From NCBI RefSeq assembly GCF_027922305.1, contig NZ_BSFK01000016.1, positions 366,542 to 430,541 on the forward strand: DNA of 64,000 nucleotides, written 5' to 3'. This DNA is from Methylopila jiangsuensis (GTDB lineage Bacteria; Pseudomonadota; Alphaproteobacteria; Rhizobiales; Methylopilaceae). The notes under the pieces were generated by a model that did no database searches, was not told where the DNA came from, and was given only the letters and a program-made list of their open reading frames with translations. A program made the translations under genes and the position numbers. Positions 44,955 to 54,522 of the stretch are shown piece after piece (the first letter of the stretch is position 1; every line of letters begins with the position of its first letter).

Positions 44955-45842
44955 TTAGCGCGCGATGACCGCGAGCGAGGTGCCCCACGGGTCGGTCAGG
45001 CTGAACGGGGCGTCGGCGCCGTCCGTCACGCCGGCCCGCTCGCGGATGAGGGCCGCCCGCGGGGCGTCCAGCCGCAGCTCGACCTCGGCGAGACCCGTCG
45101 AGGGGTAAGAGCGGACGGCCGCGCCGCGGCTGTTCCAGATGTTGGTGGCGATGTGATGGTGGTAGCCGTCCGCCGCGTAGAACGTGCCGCCCGGATAGCG
45201 GCAGGTGACGTCGAGGCCGAGCGTTCCGGCGTAGAACGCCTCCGCCGGAGCGATGGCGCCCACCTGCAGATGCACATGGCCGACGGTCGAGCCCTCGGGG
45301 AAGCCGGCCCAGGCCGCGCCGCCGGCCTGCGCCAGCAGAGCCGGGAGGTCGAGCGGATCGCTCGGCATCTCCACCCGTCCGTCGCGCCGCCTCCATTCGG
45401 ATTCTGGCCGGTCCGCGTAGATTTCGACGCCGTTTCCCTCCGGGTCCGCGAGATAGAGCGCCTCGCTGACGCCGTGGTCCGAGGCGCCCACCACCGGCGT
45501 TCCGTCGCTGATCGCATGCTGGACCCAGCGGGCGAGCGCCGGACGCGACGGCAGCAGGAAGGCGGTGTGGAACAGGCCGGCTTCACGCGGCGAGCGCCGC
45601 CGGGCGGCCGCGTCGCGTCTCAGTTCGAGCAGCACGGCGTCGCCGGCGCCGAGCTCCGCCGTCGCGGCGTCCCGGCGCAGGAGGTGGAGGCCCACCGCCC
45701 GCTCGTAGAACGCCGTGACGCGGTCGAGATCGTTGACGGTCAGCGCGACCCGGCCCATGGCGAGCCGGGGGCCCGTCGCGGCCGGCGGGACAGGCGCGCC
45801 GGCCGCGGTGGAGCTTCGATCGAGGAGATCGGGAGCGGACAT
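44955..45842 (-). CDS. VOC family dioxygenase-like protein (CatE/MhqO-like)
   Basis: 295 residues from the ATG at 45,842 (MSAPDLL); an ATG at 45,860 would overlap the DoxX gene. Two vicinal-oxygen-chelate modules. FHTAFLLPSR with YLADPEGNGVEIYAD, and VGHVHLQVGAI with DPWGTSLAV, supply the His and Glu type metal ligands of ring-cleaving extradiol dioxygenases. Likely acts on catechol or hydroquinone derivatives in the cytoplasm. Operon partner of DoxX and the hydroquinone reductase. Confidence 0.88.
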   Translation of the reverse strand: MSAPDLLDRSSTAAGAPVPPAATGPRLAMGRVALTVNDLDRVTAFYERAVGLHLLRRDAATAELGAGDAVLLELRRDAAARRRSPREAGLFHTAFLLPSRPALARWVQHAISDGTPVVGASDHGVSEALYLADPEGNGVEIYADRPESEWRRRDGRVEMPSDPLDLPALLAQAGGAAWAGFPEGSTVGHVHLQVGAIAPAEAFYAGTLGLDVTCRYPGGTFYAADGYHHHIATNIWNSRGAAVRSYPSTGLAEVELRLDAPRAALIRERAGVTDGADAPFSLTDPWGTSLAVIAR

Positions 45843-45846
45843 GGCG

Positions 45847-46263
45847 TCAGGCCCTGTCATCGCCGATGGGGCTGCGCTTGAGCGCGAAGGCGCCGTCGCC
45901 GATCAGCGCCAGAACCACGAGACCGACGATCCAGAACGCGGGAAATTCCCAGCCGCCGTTCGGGTTGTTGAAGAAGAAGCCCGCGGGGCCGTGGACGGTG
46001 AAGATGGCGCCGAGCAGGACGGGAACCAGCGCAAGCGCGGCGAGACGCGGCCAGACGCCGAGGATCAGCGCGGCGGCGCCCAGAAGCTCCCAGGCGATCG
46101 TCACATAGGCGAGCCAGCCCGGCAGGCCGAGCGATCCGAAGAAGGCCGCCGTGCCGGCCGGCGTGAAGACGAAGATCTTGAGGCCCGCATGGGCCAGGAA
46201 CAGGACGCCGAGCGCGAGCCTCAGCACGAGGGCGGCGTAGGGGGCGGTGCGATAGTCGGTCAT
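45847..46263 (-). CDS. DoxX family membrane protein (MhqP-like)
   Basis: 138 residues with four predicted membrane helices (LVLRLALGVLFLAHAGLKIF, AYVTIAWELLGAAALILGV, LAALALVPVLLGAIF, FPAFWIVGLVVLALIG). DoxX-family proteins accompany quinone and thiol-stress genes, for example MhqP of Bacillus. First gene of the leftward operon DoxX, VOC, GST, hydrolase, with tight spacing to the VOC gene. Exact activity of the family is unclear. Confidence 0.92.
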   Translation of the reverse strand: MTDYRTAPYAALVLRLALGVLFLAHAGLKIFVFTPAGTAAFFGSLGLPGWLAYVTIAWELLGAAALILGVWPRLAALALVPVLLGAIFTVHGPAGFFFNNPNGGWEFPAFWIVGLVVLALIGDGAFALKRSPIGDDRA

Positions 46264-46351
46264 GGCGGGCGCCTTGTGTGCGGTGAACTCCGATGACGCG
46301 ACTATGCGCGAACGCCGCTTGGGCGATTAGCCGGTCCGACAGGATCTCATC

Positions 46352-46416
46352 GCTTCCGGAATGGAAGCAATGGAGGGCGGCTCCCGCGGAAGCGCCGCTC
46401 TCGCCACGGAAGCGCC
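46352..46416. promoter_or_regulatory. Repeated GGAAGC half-sites between divergent DoxX and TonB-receptor genes
   Basis: An inverted pair GCTTCCggaatGGAAGC (46,352-46,368) is followed by two direct copies of CGGAAGCGCC at 46,387-46,396 and 46,407-46,416, exactly 20 bases apart. Four half-sites on one face of the helix in a 218-base divergent promoter region suggest a regulator binding array. The protein is unknown; the LysR product is one candidate. Confidence 0.5.
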
Positions 46417-46481
46417 ATTTTTTATGAGGGGGCGCCCGCTCTCGCCCGTTCACTCTCCGGACGATCATCGGGGAGTGCGCC

Positions 46482-48797
46482 GTGAAGGGGAGTGGAATGG
46501 GGACGCTGAGGCTTGGAATGACCGGCGCGGCCGTGGCGGGAACGGCGCTTCTGGCCGTGACGCCGGCCGTGGCCCAGAGCGAGGAGGCCCGCCGGCAGGC
46601 GGCGAACGGACAGGCTCAGGTCCAGCGCGTGGCGCAGTCGCATGACGCGGTGGCGCTCGACGAGATCCGCGTCGAAGGCGCGGGATCGGGCCGCCGGGCG
46701 CCGTCGACGGGAACGCTCGGCCAGCCGCCGGCGGCCTATGCGGGCGGCCAGGTCGCCACCGGCGCCCGGCTCGGCATGCTGGGCAACCGCTCGATCCTCG
46801 AAACGCCGTTCAGCATCTCCGGCTACACCGAGAAGCTGATCCGCGACCAGCAGGCGAGCTCTATCGTCGACGTCGCGCAGAACGATCCGTCGGTGCGCAA
46901 CGACGCGCCGACCTTCAGCGAACGCGACGCCTTCATGATCCGCGGCTTCTCGGTCACCAATCTGGACGTGGCCTATGACGGCCTGTTCTACATCGCCAAC
47001 GCTCGTCGGCATTTCCTCGAAGGCGTCGAGCGGGTCGAAATCCTGAAGGGGCCGAGCGCCTTTCTCAACGGCGGCGTCGGCCGCGTCGGCGGCACCATCA
47101 ATCTGGTCCCGAAGCGCGCCACGGACGAACCGCTGACGCGGGTGACGACCAGCTTCAACAGCGACTCCCTGTTCGGAACGCACGTGGACGTCGGCCGCCG
47201 CTTCGGCGCCAACAAGGAATGGGGCATCCGCTTCAACGGCTCCTATCGCAACGGCGACACCACGCTCGACAAGAACGAGGTTGAGGTCGGCGTCGCGGCG
47301 CTTGGTCTGGACTACAGCGGCGAGCGCTTTCGCGCCTCGCTCGACCTGAACCACTCGACCCAGAATCTCGAAGCGCCCACGTCGCTGTTCAACGCGGCCG
47401 CGCCGGGCTTCGATATCCCTCGTGCGCCGAAAAACAAGAACACGGCCAATTCGTTCGAGTATCACGACAGCACCTACAACATGGCCGCCGCTCGGGTCGA
47501 ATACGATATTCTGCCTGAGACGACGGTCTACGCTGCGGCCGGCGCCAGTCGTTACCGTGAGGACTTCCTGACGTCGTCCTATCGCATTCTCAACAGAGAT
47601 GGCGACGCGACGGCGACGCTTGCGATCCAGCCGCAGCAGATTCAGGGCTTCACCGGCGAGGCCGGCGTCCGATCCAAGTTCCAGACCGGGTTCCTCGGCC
47701 ACAGACTCAGCGTGTCCGCCTCCAAGGCGCTGAACGAAAACTATCGCGGCGGTTTCGCGCCAGCCTCGGTGGTGCTACCGGCACCCTATCCGACCAACAT
47801 CTACCATCCGTCCGGCGCGCCCGGCGGCCGGGTGGACACCGGCGGCTTCCCTCGCTCGGATGATCTGCCGCTGTTCGCGGACCTGCTTCTTACCAGCGTC
47901 GCGGTCTCCGACACGCTGTCCGTCGTCGAGGATCGGGTTCAACTTACGGTGGGCGGTCGCTACCAGCACATCAAGTCGCGCGGCTTCAACACCCGTCCGG
48001 ATCGTGGCGTGGTCGGGGAGCGCAACTACTATTATGAGGACGAGCGTTTCAGCCCCGCCGTCGCCGTCATGGCGCGCGTGACGGAGAACTTCTCGGTCTA
48101 CGCCAGCTATGTGGAGGCGCTCACCGAAGGTCCGACGGCGTCGGGCACGCCCCTGACGGTGACCAACGCCGGCCAGATCTACCCGCCTGTGGTCAACAAG
48201 CAGCGGGAGGTCGGCGCCAAGTACGACTTCGGTTCGTTCTTGATGACCGCCGCCCTGTTCGAGATCCGGCAGCCGAACGGCTTCGTCACGCCAGCTCCTG
48301 TTGGAGCCAACGACCCGCGGGGAACGTTCGGCCTCAACGGTCGCCAGGTGAATCGCGGCCTGGAGCTGACGGTCGCGGGCGAGCCCATCGAAGGGCTCAG
48401 GCTGCTTGGCGGCGTGTCGTTCCTCGACCCCGAACTGGAGAAGACGGTCAGCGGAACGTTTGACGGCAACGATGTGCCCGGCGTCGCCCGCACGACCGTC
48501 ACCCTTTATGGCGAGTACGATCTGCCGTGGTTCGCCCGCGCGCTCACCGTCACCAGCCGTATAGTCTACAACGGTAAGACCTATTACGATCAGGCCAACA
48601 CCCAGAGGGTGAAAGACTGGACGCGGTTCGATCTCGGCGCCCGCTACGCCTTCACCGGCCCGCTGGACAAGCCGGTGGTCATCCGCGCCAACGTGCAGAA
48701 CGTGTTCAACAAGGCCTACTGGTCGTCGTCGGCCCGCGGCTTCCTCGCCGCCGGGGCGGGACGGACCTTCATGCTCTCCGCTGCGGTCGATTTCTGA
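46482..48797 (+). CDS. TonB-dependent siderophore receptor
   Basis: 771 residues with a signal peptide ending near TPAVAQSEE. Plug domain: TPFSISGYTEKLIRDQQASSIVDVAQNDPSVR, then GVERVEILKGPSAFLNGGVGRVGGTINLVPKR, typical of FhuE/FpvA-type ferric siderophore receptors. A 22-strand barrel follows, ending in aromatic Phe (FMLSAAVDF). GTG at 46,482 and ATG at 46,497 both have good ribosome sites. Stands alone with its own terminator. Ligand not determined. Confidence 0.93.
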   Translation: MKGSGMGTLRLGMTGAAVAGTALLAVTPAVAQSEEARRQAANGQAQVQRVAQSHDAVALDEIRVEGAGSGRRAPSTGTLGQPPAAYAGGQVATGARLGMLGNRSILETPFSISGYTEKLIRDQQASSIVDVAQNDPSVRNDAPTFSERDAFMIRGFSVTNLDVAYDGLFYIANARRHFLEGVERVEILKGPSAFLNGGVGRVGGTINLVPKRATDEPLTRVTTSFNSDSLFGTHVDVGRRFGANKEWGIRFNGSYRNGDTTLDKNEVEVGVAALGLDYSGERFRASLDLNHSTQNLEAPTSLFNAAAPGFDIPRAPKNKNTANSFEYHDSTYNMAAARVEYDILPETTVYAAAGASRYREDFLTSSYRILNRDGDATATLAIQPQQIQGFTGEAGVRSKFQTGFLGHRLSVSASKALNENYRGGFAPASVVLPAPYPTNIYHPSGAPGGRVDTGGFPRSDDLPLFADLLLTSVAVSDTLSVVEDRVQLTVGGRYQHIKSRGFNTRPDRGVVGERNYYYEDERFSPAVAVMARVTENFSVYASYVEALTEGPTASGTPLTVTNAGQIYPPVVNKQREVGAKYDFGSFLMTAALFEIRQPNGFVTPAPVGANDPRGTFGLNGRQVNRGLELTVAGEPIEGLRLLGGVSFLDPELEKTVSGTFDGNDVPGVARTTVTLYGEYDLPWFARALTVTSRIVYNGKTYYDQANTQRVKDWTRFDLGARYAFTGPLDKPVVIRANVQNVFNKAYWSSSARGFLAAGAGRTFMLSAAVDF

Positions 48798-48826
48798 CAC
48801 AGCCTCATACGCGACGTAACGCCTGC

Positions 48827-48867
48827 GAAGGGCGCGCCGGTGGAAACGCCGGCGCGCCCTTCTTCTT
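48827..48867 (+). terminator. Rho-independent terminator after TonB receptor
   Basis: Fourteen-base GC-rich stem GAAGGGCGCGCCGG, loop TGGAAACG, complementary strand, then TTCTTTT. It lies 30 bases after the receptor stop and separates it from the convergent ABC permease gene. Confidence 0.9.
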
Positions 48868-48876
48868 TTGCGCACG

Positions 48877-51465
48877 TCAGAGGCTGCGCAGGTGGCGGGC
48901 GGGGGCTTCGCCCAGCACGCGCCAAGTTCCAATCAGCCCCAACGCCACGGTGACCACGAGCGCGGCCAGCGCCGCGCCGCCGGCGCCGAGAGGGTCGAAC
49001 GCGAAGCCGATGCGCATGATGTTGGCCGTCACGCCCCAGGCGGCGAGCGAGCCCACCACCAGCCCGAAGGCCGCGGTGACGAGGCCGAGCAGGGCGTATT
49101 CCGCCGCCATGGCGCCGATCAGCCGGGCGCGGGCGGCGCCCAGCGTCTTCAGCACCACCGCCTCATAGGTGCGGCGGCGGCGTCCGGCGGCGAGCGCCCC
49201 GGCCAGCACCAGCACGCTCGCCACCAGCGTCACGCCGCTCGCGGCCCGGACCGCCAGCGCCAGATTGCCAACCACCTCGTTCACGGTGGTCAGCGCGTCC
49301 TTGACGCGGATGGCGGTGACGGAGGGGAAGGCGCGGGTGAGGTCGCGCAGCAGGCCGAGCTCGGTGGCGTCGTCGGACCCGTCGGGGAAGACGACGGTGG
49401 CGAGGTTCATGTAGGGCGCGCCGGCGAAGGCGTTGGGCGAGAACACCATGAAGAAGTTGATGCCCATGGTCTCCCAGTGGATGCGCCGCAGGTTGGCGAT
49501 CTTCGCCGTCACCGTGCGGCCGAGCACGTTGACCGAGACCCGGTCGCCCACCTTCAGCCCGAGCCCGTTCGCAAGCCGCTGGTCGAAGGAGATCAGCGGT
49601 TCGCCGGAATAGTCCCGGGGCCACCATGCGCCTTCCGTCACGGTGGAGCCCTCGGGCGGATCTTCAGCGAAGGTCACGCCCCGGTCGCCGCGCAGCGCCC
49701 AGCGGCTTTCGGGATCGACCTCGGCCTCCTCCGCGGCGACGCCGTTCAGCGCGGTGATGGAGCCGCGCAGCATGGGCACGCTGTTCAGCTCCGCGCCGGG
49801 GGCCTTGTCCTTGGCGAGAGCGGCGAAGGCGTCCTTCTCCGACGACGGGATGTCGAGGAAGAAGAAGGCCGGCGCCTTCTGGGGCAGCTCGCTGGACAGC
49901 TGGCCGCGGATGGAGGCGTCGATCTGGGTCAGCGCCACCAGCAGAGCCAGCCCGAGGCCGAGCGACATCACCACGGACGGCGTCAGCGCGCCGGGGCGGT
50001 GGATGTTGGCGAGCGCCAGCCGCAGCTCCAGCCGCTTCGGCCGCGGCAGGCGGGCGGCGAGCGCCATCACCCCGCCCGCCACCAGCCGGAGCGCCAGGAA
50101 GGCGGCGACGGAGGCGCCGACGAAGGTGAGCGCGATCCGCCGGTCATAGGCGGCGTAGACGGCGAGGCCGCACAGCGCCAGCGCCGCGAGCGCGGTCGCG
50201 GCGATGTAGATCGCGCGGGGGCGGCGGGATTCGGGCGCGACCTGGTCCCGGAACAGCGCCGCCACCGGCACGTCATGGGCGCGGCCCAGCGGCCAGACCG
50301 CGAAGGCGAGCGCGGTGAGCGCGCCGTAGGTGGCGGCCAGAGCCAACTCGCGGGGGTAGACCGACATGGCAAGCGGCAGCGGCGTCACGCTTTCCAGCGC
50401 CCGCGCGGCCGCGAAGGGCAGGGCGGCGCCGGCCATGAGCCCGAGCGCGACGCCGAGCGCGCCCAGCGCCGCCACCTGCGCCAGATGGATGAGGAACACC
50501 GTGCGGCCCGAGGCGCCGAGGCTCTTCAGCACCGCGATGGTCTCGCGCTTGCGGTCCACGAAGGCGTTGACGGCGTTCGCCACGCCCACGCCGCCCACCA
50601 CCAGCGCGGCGAGCCCCACGATGGTGAGGAACTGGGTGAAGCGGTTGACGTTGCGCTCCAGCTGCGGCGCGGCGTTGAGGCGGGAGCGGGCCTCGAAGCC
50701 GGCGTCCTTGGCTTCATGCTCCACGTCCGTGATGAGCCGGCCCACCTCGGCGTCGCCGCCGTCGCCGTCGAGCGCCACCCGGTAGCTCCAGCGCACCAGA
50801 CTGCCCGGCTGGAGCAGGCCGGAGGCGCGCAGCGCTTCGGTGGAGATCAGCGCCCGTGGGCCGAAGCCGACGCCGCCGGAAAGCTGGTCCGGCTCCCGCT
50901 CCACGGTGGCGCGAATGGCGAAGCTGGCGGTCCCGAGCTCGATCCGGTCGCCGACCTTGAGGTTGAGGCGCGCGAGCAGGGCGGGATCGACCGCCACGCC
51001 CGGAACGCCGTCCTCACGGCCGAGCAGCTCCGCCAGCGGCCGGTCGGGCGCGAAGCGCGCCGCGCCCACCAGCGGCCAGGCGTCGTCCACGGCCTTCAGC
51101 TCCACCAGCGTGGCGTCGCCGGCGGACGTGCGGGCCATGGCCCGGAGCGAGCCCACGGTGGAGACTCGGCCTTTGGCCTCCAGCACGGCGCGCTCGGTCG
51201 GGGTCGCCTCCCGGTGCATCAGCGAGAAGGCGGCGTCGCCGCCGAGAATGGCGCGGCCTTCCCGCTGCAGGCCGTCGGAAAGGCCGCGAGCCAGCGAGCC
51301 CACGCCCGCGATGGCCGCCACGCCGAGCGCGAGGCACAGCAGGAACACCATGAAGCCCTGCACGCCGCCGCGCAGCTCCCGCGCGGCGAGCTTCAGGATG
51401 ACGCCGCCGTTGAAGCCGCCCGCGCGCGGGCGCGGGCCGGCGCTTTCCGCCGCGATCTCGCTCAC
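48877..51465 (-). CDS. FtsX-like ABC transporter permease (YbbP type)
   Basis: 862 residues. N-terminal membrane helix (MVFLLCLALGVAAIAGVGSLARGL region), a large periplasmic MacB-like domain, then two sets of FtsX-type helices (FLTIVGLAALVVGGVGVANAV; and the C-terminal VTLVASVLVLAGALAAGRRRR). Same architecture as E. coli YbbP, a lipid or thioester-related exporter permease of unsettled substrate. Its start overlaps the stop of the ATPase gene by four bases. The divergent arylesterase tesA completes the conserved tesA/ybbAP locus. Confidence 0.93.
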   Translation of the reverse strand: MSEIAAESAGPRPRAGGFNGGVILKLAARELRGGVQGFMVFLLCLALGVAAIAGVGSLARGLSDGLQREGRAILGGDAAFSLMHREATPTERAVLEAKGRVSTVGSLRAMARTSAGDATLVELKAVDDAWPLVGAARFAPDRPLAELLGREDGVPGVAVDPALLARLNLKVGDRIELGTASFAIRATVEREPDQLSGGVGFGPRALISTEALRASGLLQPGSLVRWSYRVALDGDGGDAEVGRLITDVEHEAKDAGFEARSRLNAAPQLERNVNRFTQFLTIVGLAALVVGGVGVANAVNAFVDRKRETIAVLKSLGASGRTVFLIHLAQVAALGALGVALGLMAGAALPFAAARALESVTPLPLAMSVYPRELALAATYGALTALAFAVWPLGRAHDVPVAALFRDQVAPESRRPRAIYIAATALAALALCGLAVYAAYDRRIALTFVGASVAAFLALRLVAGGVMALAARLPRPKRLELRLALANIHRPGALTPSVVMSLGLGLALLVALTQIDASIRGQLSSELPQKAPAFFFLDIPSSEKDAFAALAKDKAPGAELNSVPMLRGSITALNGVAAEEAEVDPESRWALRGDRGVTFAEDPPEGSTVTEGAWWPRDYSGEPLISFDQRLANGLGLKVGDRVSVNVLGRTVTAKIANLRRIHWETMGINFFMVFSPNAFAGAPYMNLATVVFPDGSDDATELGLLRDLTRAFPSVTAIRVKDALTTVNEVVGNLALAVRAASGVTLVASVLVLAGALAAGRRRRTYEAVVLKTLGAARARLIGAMAAEYALLGLVTAAFGLVVGSLAAWGVTANIMRIGFAFDPLGAGGAALAALVVTVALGLIGTWRVLGEAPARHLRSL

Positions 51466-52145
51466 GCGGCGGCCTCGCTTTCGGTCTCGACGTGGCCGGA
51501 GCGCAGCCGCACCGTGCGGGCGCAGCGGTCGGCGAGCGCGGGGTCGTGGGTCACCAGCACCAACGTGGCGCCGCGCTTCGCGGTCTCCGCGAACAGCATG
51601 TCGGCCACCTGACGGCCGGTGGCCTCGTCCAGATTGCCGGTGGGCTCGTCCGCCACCAGCAGCTCGGGCCGCACGCTCAGCGCGCGGGCCAGCGCCACCC
51701 GCTGCTGTTCGCCGCCGGACAGCTGCGCCGGGTGATGGTCGAGCCGGTGCGACAGGCCGACGGCGGCGAGCTCGGCGCGGGCGCGCTCGAAGGCGTCCGC
51801 CGCGCCGGCGAGCTCCAGCGGCGTCGCCACGTTTTCGAGCGCCGTCATGGTGGGGATGAGGTGGAACGACTGGAACACCACGCCCACATGGCGGCCGCGG
51901 AAGCGGGCGAGCCCGTCCTCGTCCAGCGCGCCGAGGTCCTGACCGAGCACCCGGATGGTCCCGGAATCCGGCCGCTCCAGCCCGGCCAGCGTCATCAGCA
52001 GCGTCGATTTGCCCGAGCCGGACGGCCCGACCATGCCCACGGTCTCGCCACGCTCTATATGCAGGTTCACGTCTTTAAGAATGTGCGTGCGCGCGGGGCC
52101 CTTGCCCAGCGCGAGATTTACGCCGCGGAGTTCGATCGCCGTCAT
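51462..52145 (-). CDS. ABC transporter ATP-binding protein (YbbA type)
   Basis: 227 residues from the ATG at 52,145 with AGGGG upstream; the open frame extends through tesA and is rejected there. LolD/MacB-type ATPase: Walker [11 protein letters not shown]-loop [17 protein letters not shown], signature [15 protein letters not shown], Walker [13 protein letters not shown], His in [11 protein letters not shown]. Energises the permease encoded just downstream. The start codon shares two bases with the opposite-strand tesA start. Confidence 0.94.
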   Translation of the reverse strand: MTAIELRGVNLALGKGPARTHILKDVNLHIERGETVGMVGPSGSGKSTLLMTLAGLERPDSGTIRVLGQDLGALDEDGLARFRGRHVGVVFQSFHLIPTMTALENVATPLELAGAADAFERARAELAAVGLSHRLDHHPAQLSGGEQQRVALARALSVRPELLVADEPTGNLDEATGRQVADMLFAETAKRGATLVLVTHDPALADRCARTVRLRSGHVETESEAAA

Positions 52146-52869
52146 GAAGCCCCTGAAGTCGCCGGACCGTCCGGATGTGCGTCGCACCATCGGCGCCGAG
52201 TGCGTCGCCAATGGGGCGGGCGGCCTGTCGCGCCGCGCCGCTCTCGCCTTGGGGGTCGGGTCTCTCGCAAGCGTGATCGGAACCGGCGCGTCCGCCGCCG
52301 AACCCGTCCGTCTGGTGGCGCTGGGCGACAGCCTCACCGCCGGCTACGGGCTCGGTCCGGGCGAAGGCTTCGTGCCCCGGCTGCAGAAGGCGCTGAGGGA
52401 CGGCGGCCTCGCGGTCACGGTCGCCAACGCCGGCGTCTCCGGCGACACCGCCTCCGGCGGCGCCGACCGCCTGGACTGGTCCACCCCGGAGGACACTGAC
52501 GGCGTGATCGTGGCGCTCGGCGCCAACGACATGCTGCGGGGCGTCGATCCGGACGTCACCCGCGCGGCGCTGACGCGCATCCTCGACCGGCTGAAGGCGC
52601 GGACCATTCCCGCAATGCTGATCGGCATGCGCGCCGCGCCCAACCTCGGCGCGGCCTATGTGTCGGCGTTCGACTCGATCTATGCGGACCTTGCGCAGGC
52701 GCGGGGGCTGGTGCTCTATCCCTTCTTCCTCGACGGCGTCGTCGGCGACGCTTCGCTCAATCTGGCGGACGGGCTCCACCCCAACCCCCGCGGGGTGGAC
52801 GTCATGGTGCGCGGCGCGCTGCCCTACGTGCGGCGCTTCGTCGAAAGCCTGCCCGCCGGCCGCTCCTGA
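52144..52869 (+). CDS. tesA: Arylesterase / SGNH-hydrolase lysophospholipase
   Basis: 241 residues. An N-terminal extension precedes a twin-Arg-containing signal (LSRRAALALGVGSLASVIGTGASA), so it is periplasmic. SGNH blocks: catalytic Ser in ALGDSLTAGYGL, Gly in NAGVSGDTASGG, Asn in LGANDMLRG, and Asp/His in DGLHPNPRG. Same family as E. coli TesA, acting on aryl esters, thioesters and lysophospholipids. Divergent from the ybbA-type gene with start codons overlapping in CATG, so each promoter must lie inside the other gene. Confidence 0.93.
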   Translation: MKPLKSPDRPDVRRTIGAECVANGAGGLSRRAALALGVGSLASVIGTGASAAEPVRLVALGDSLTAGYGLGPGEGFVPRLQKALRDGGLAVTVANAGVSGDTASGGADRLDWSTPEDTDGVIVALGANDMLRGVDPDVTRAALTRILDRLKARTIPAMLIGMRAAPNLGAAYVSAFDSIYADLAQARGLVLYPFFLDGVVGDASLNLADGLHPNPRGVDVMVRGALPYVRRFVESLPAGRS

Positions 52870-52898
52870 ACGCTCCAAGACCTTCAAGGACATCGCCC

Positions 52899-53945
52899 AT
52901 GGAACGCCGCCCGCTCGGACGCACGGGGCTCGACGTCAGCGTCGTCTGCCTCGGCACCATGACCTTCGGCGAGCAGAACTCGGAAGCCGAAGGCCACGCC
53001 CAGCTCGACCGCGCCGCGGACGCCGGGATCAACTTCCTCGACGCCGCCGAGCTTTACCCGATCCCGCCCAAGCCGGAGACCCAAGGACGCACCGAGGAGA
53101 TCGTGGGCTCCTGGCTCGCCAGGGGCGCGAACCGCGACCGCATGATCGTGGCCACCAAGGCGGTGGGCCGCACGGTGATGGACTGGTTCCGCAAGGACGG
53201 CGCCACCGGCGAGCTGTCCCGCGCCCAGCTGCGCGAGGCGGTGGAGGGCAGCCTGCGGCGCCTGCGCACCGAGTGCATCGACCTCTACCAGCTGCACTGG
53301 CCGGACCGGGAGGTGAGCCAGTTCGGCTCCAACCCCACGGTGTTCCGCCCGGTGACCGGGCCGGAGATCGCGATCCACGAGACGCTGGAGGCGCTGGGCG
53401 AACTGGTCCGTGAGGGCAAGATCCGCCATGTGGGCCTGTCCAACGAAAGCGCCTGGGGGACCATGACCTTCCTGCGCGAGTCGGAGGCGAGGGGCCTGCC
53501 CCGCGTGGCCTCGCTGCAGAACGCCTACAGCCTGCTCAACCGCACCTACGAGACCGGGCTTGCGGAGATTTCGCTGCGGGAGAACGTGTCGCTGCTGGGC
53601 TATTCGCCGCTGGCTCAAGGCTATCTCACCGGCAAATACGCCGACGGCGCGCAGCCTGCCGGCGCGCGCAAGACGCTGTTCGACCGGTTGCAGCGCTACG
53701 AGACCACCGGCGCGGAAGGGGCGATCGCGGCCTATCTCGATCTTGCTGGGGAGATCGGCTGGTCGCCCACGCATCTCGCCTTGCAGTTCGCGGCCACGCG
53801 GTCCTTCATGACCTCGGTGATCATCGGCGCGACCAGCCTTGAGCAGCTCGATCACGACCTCGCCGCCTTCGAGCGGCCGTGGTCGGCGGAGATCGAGTCC
53901 AAGGTGGACGCGATCCACCGGCTGCGCACCAATCCCTGTCCCTGA
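52899..53945 (+). CDS. Aldo/keto reductase (Tas-like)
   Basis: 348 residues. NADPH-dependent reductase on a TIM barrel: catalytic Asp and Tyr in NFLDAAELYPIP, Lys in MIVATKAVG, His in LYQLHWPDRE, and C-terminal SVIIGATSLEQLDHDL for cofactor binding. The Glu-Leu-Tyr-Pro-Ile form after the catalytic Asp is typical of the Tas subgroup. Starts 30 bases after tesA and may be cotranscribed with it. Substrate unknown. Confidence 0.94.
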   Translation: MERRPLGRTGLDVSVVCLGTMTFGEQNSEAEGHAQLDRAADAGINFLDAAELYPIPPKPETQGRTEEIVGSWLARGANRDRMIVATKAVGRTVMDWFRKDGATGELSRAQLREAVEGSLRRLRTECIDLYQLHWPDREVSQFGSNPTVFRPVTGPEIAIHETLEALGELVREGKIRHVGLSNESAWGTMTFLRESEARGLPRVASLQNAYSLLNRTYETGLAEISLRENVSLLGYSPLAQGYLTGKYADGAQPAGARKTLFDRLQRYETTGAEGAIAAYLDLAGEIGWSPTHLALQFAATRSFMTSVIIGATSLEQLDHDLAAFERPWSAEIESKVDAIHRLRTNPCP

Positions 53946-53988
53946 CGGCGTTCCGTCGTCCGGGCGCGTCGAGGGGGAGCTTTAGGCC

Positions 53989-54522
53989 ATGCCGCGGCTG
54001 TTCACCGCGATCGAGGTGCCGGAAGAGGTCGGGCTCATTCTGTCCGGCTACCGGGGCGGGCTTTCCGGCGCCCGCTGGATCGACGTCGAGAACTACCACA
54101 TCACCCTGCGCTTCCTCGGCGACGTGGACGAGGAGACCGCCCAGGAGGCGGCCTATCTGCTCGGCAAGGTGCGGCGGGCGCCGTTCGAGGTGACGTTCGA
54201 GGGCCCGGACGCCTTCGGCGGCGCCCGGCCAAGATCGCTGATCGTGAAGGTGGCGCCGACGCCGGCGCTGATCGAGCTGCAGGCCGAGCACGAGCGGCTG
54301 ATGCGCCGGGCGGGCCTTGCCGCCGAGAGCCGCAAGTTCACGCCCCACGTGACGCTGGCGCGGCTGCGGGACGCCTCGCCTCGGGCGGTGGCGGACTATC
54401 TCGGCCTGCGGGGCGGGCCGCCGGGCCTGTCGTTCCGGGCGGAGCAGTTCGTGATCTACTCGTCCCGGGATTCGGTCGGCGGCGGGCCCTACGTGCTGGA
54501 GGCGGCCTACCCGCTGCGCTGA
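53989..54522 (+). CDS. thpR: RNA 2',3'-cyclic phosphodiesterase
   Basis: 177 residues, 2H phosphoesterase superfamily. The two His-x-Thr-Leu motifs are His37-Ile-Thr-Leu (YHITLRFLG) and His120-Val-Thr-Leu (PHVTLARL). Opens 2',3'-cyclic phosphates on RNA ends and has in vitro tRNA-half ligase activity in some homologues. ATG at 53,989 follows GGGGGAGC. Confidence 0.95.
   Translation: MPRLFTAIEVPEEVGLILSGYRGGLSGARWIDVENYHITLRFLGDVDEETAQEAAYLLGKVRRAPFEVTFEGPDAFGGARPRSLIVKVAPTPALIELQAEHERLMRRAGLAAESRKFTPHVTLARLRDASPRAVADYLGLRGGPPGLSFRAEQFVIYSSRDSVGGGPYVLEAAYPLR

Noticed and set aside
48868..51612. 914-residue plus-strand frame opposite the FtsX-like permease
   Set aside because: Low-complexity antisense shadow; the permease on the minus strand has clear membrane helices and FtsX motifs.
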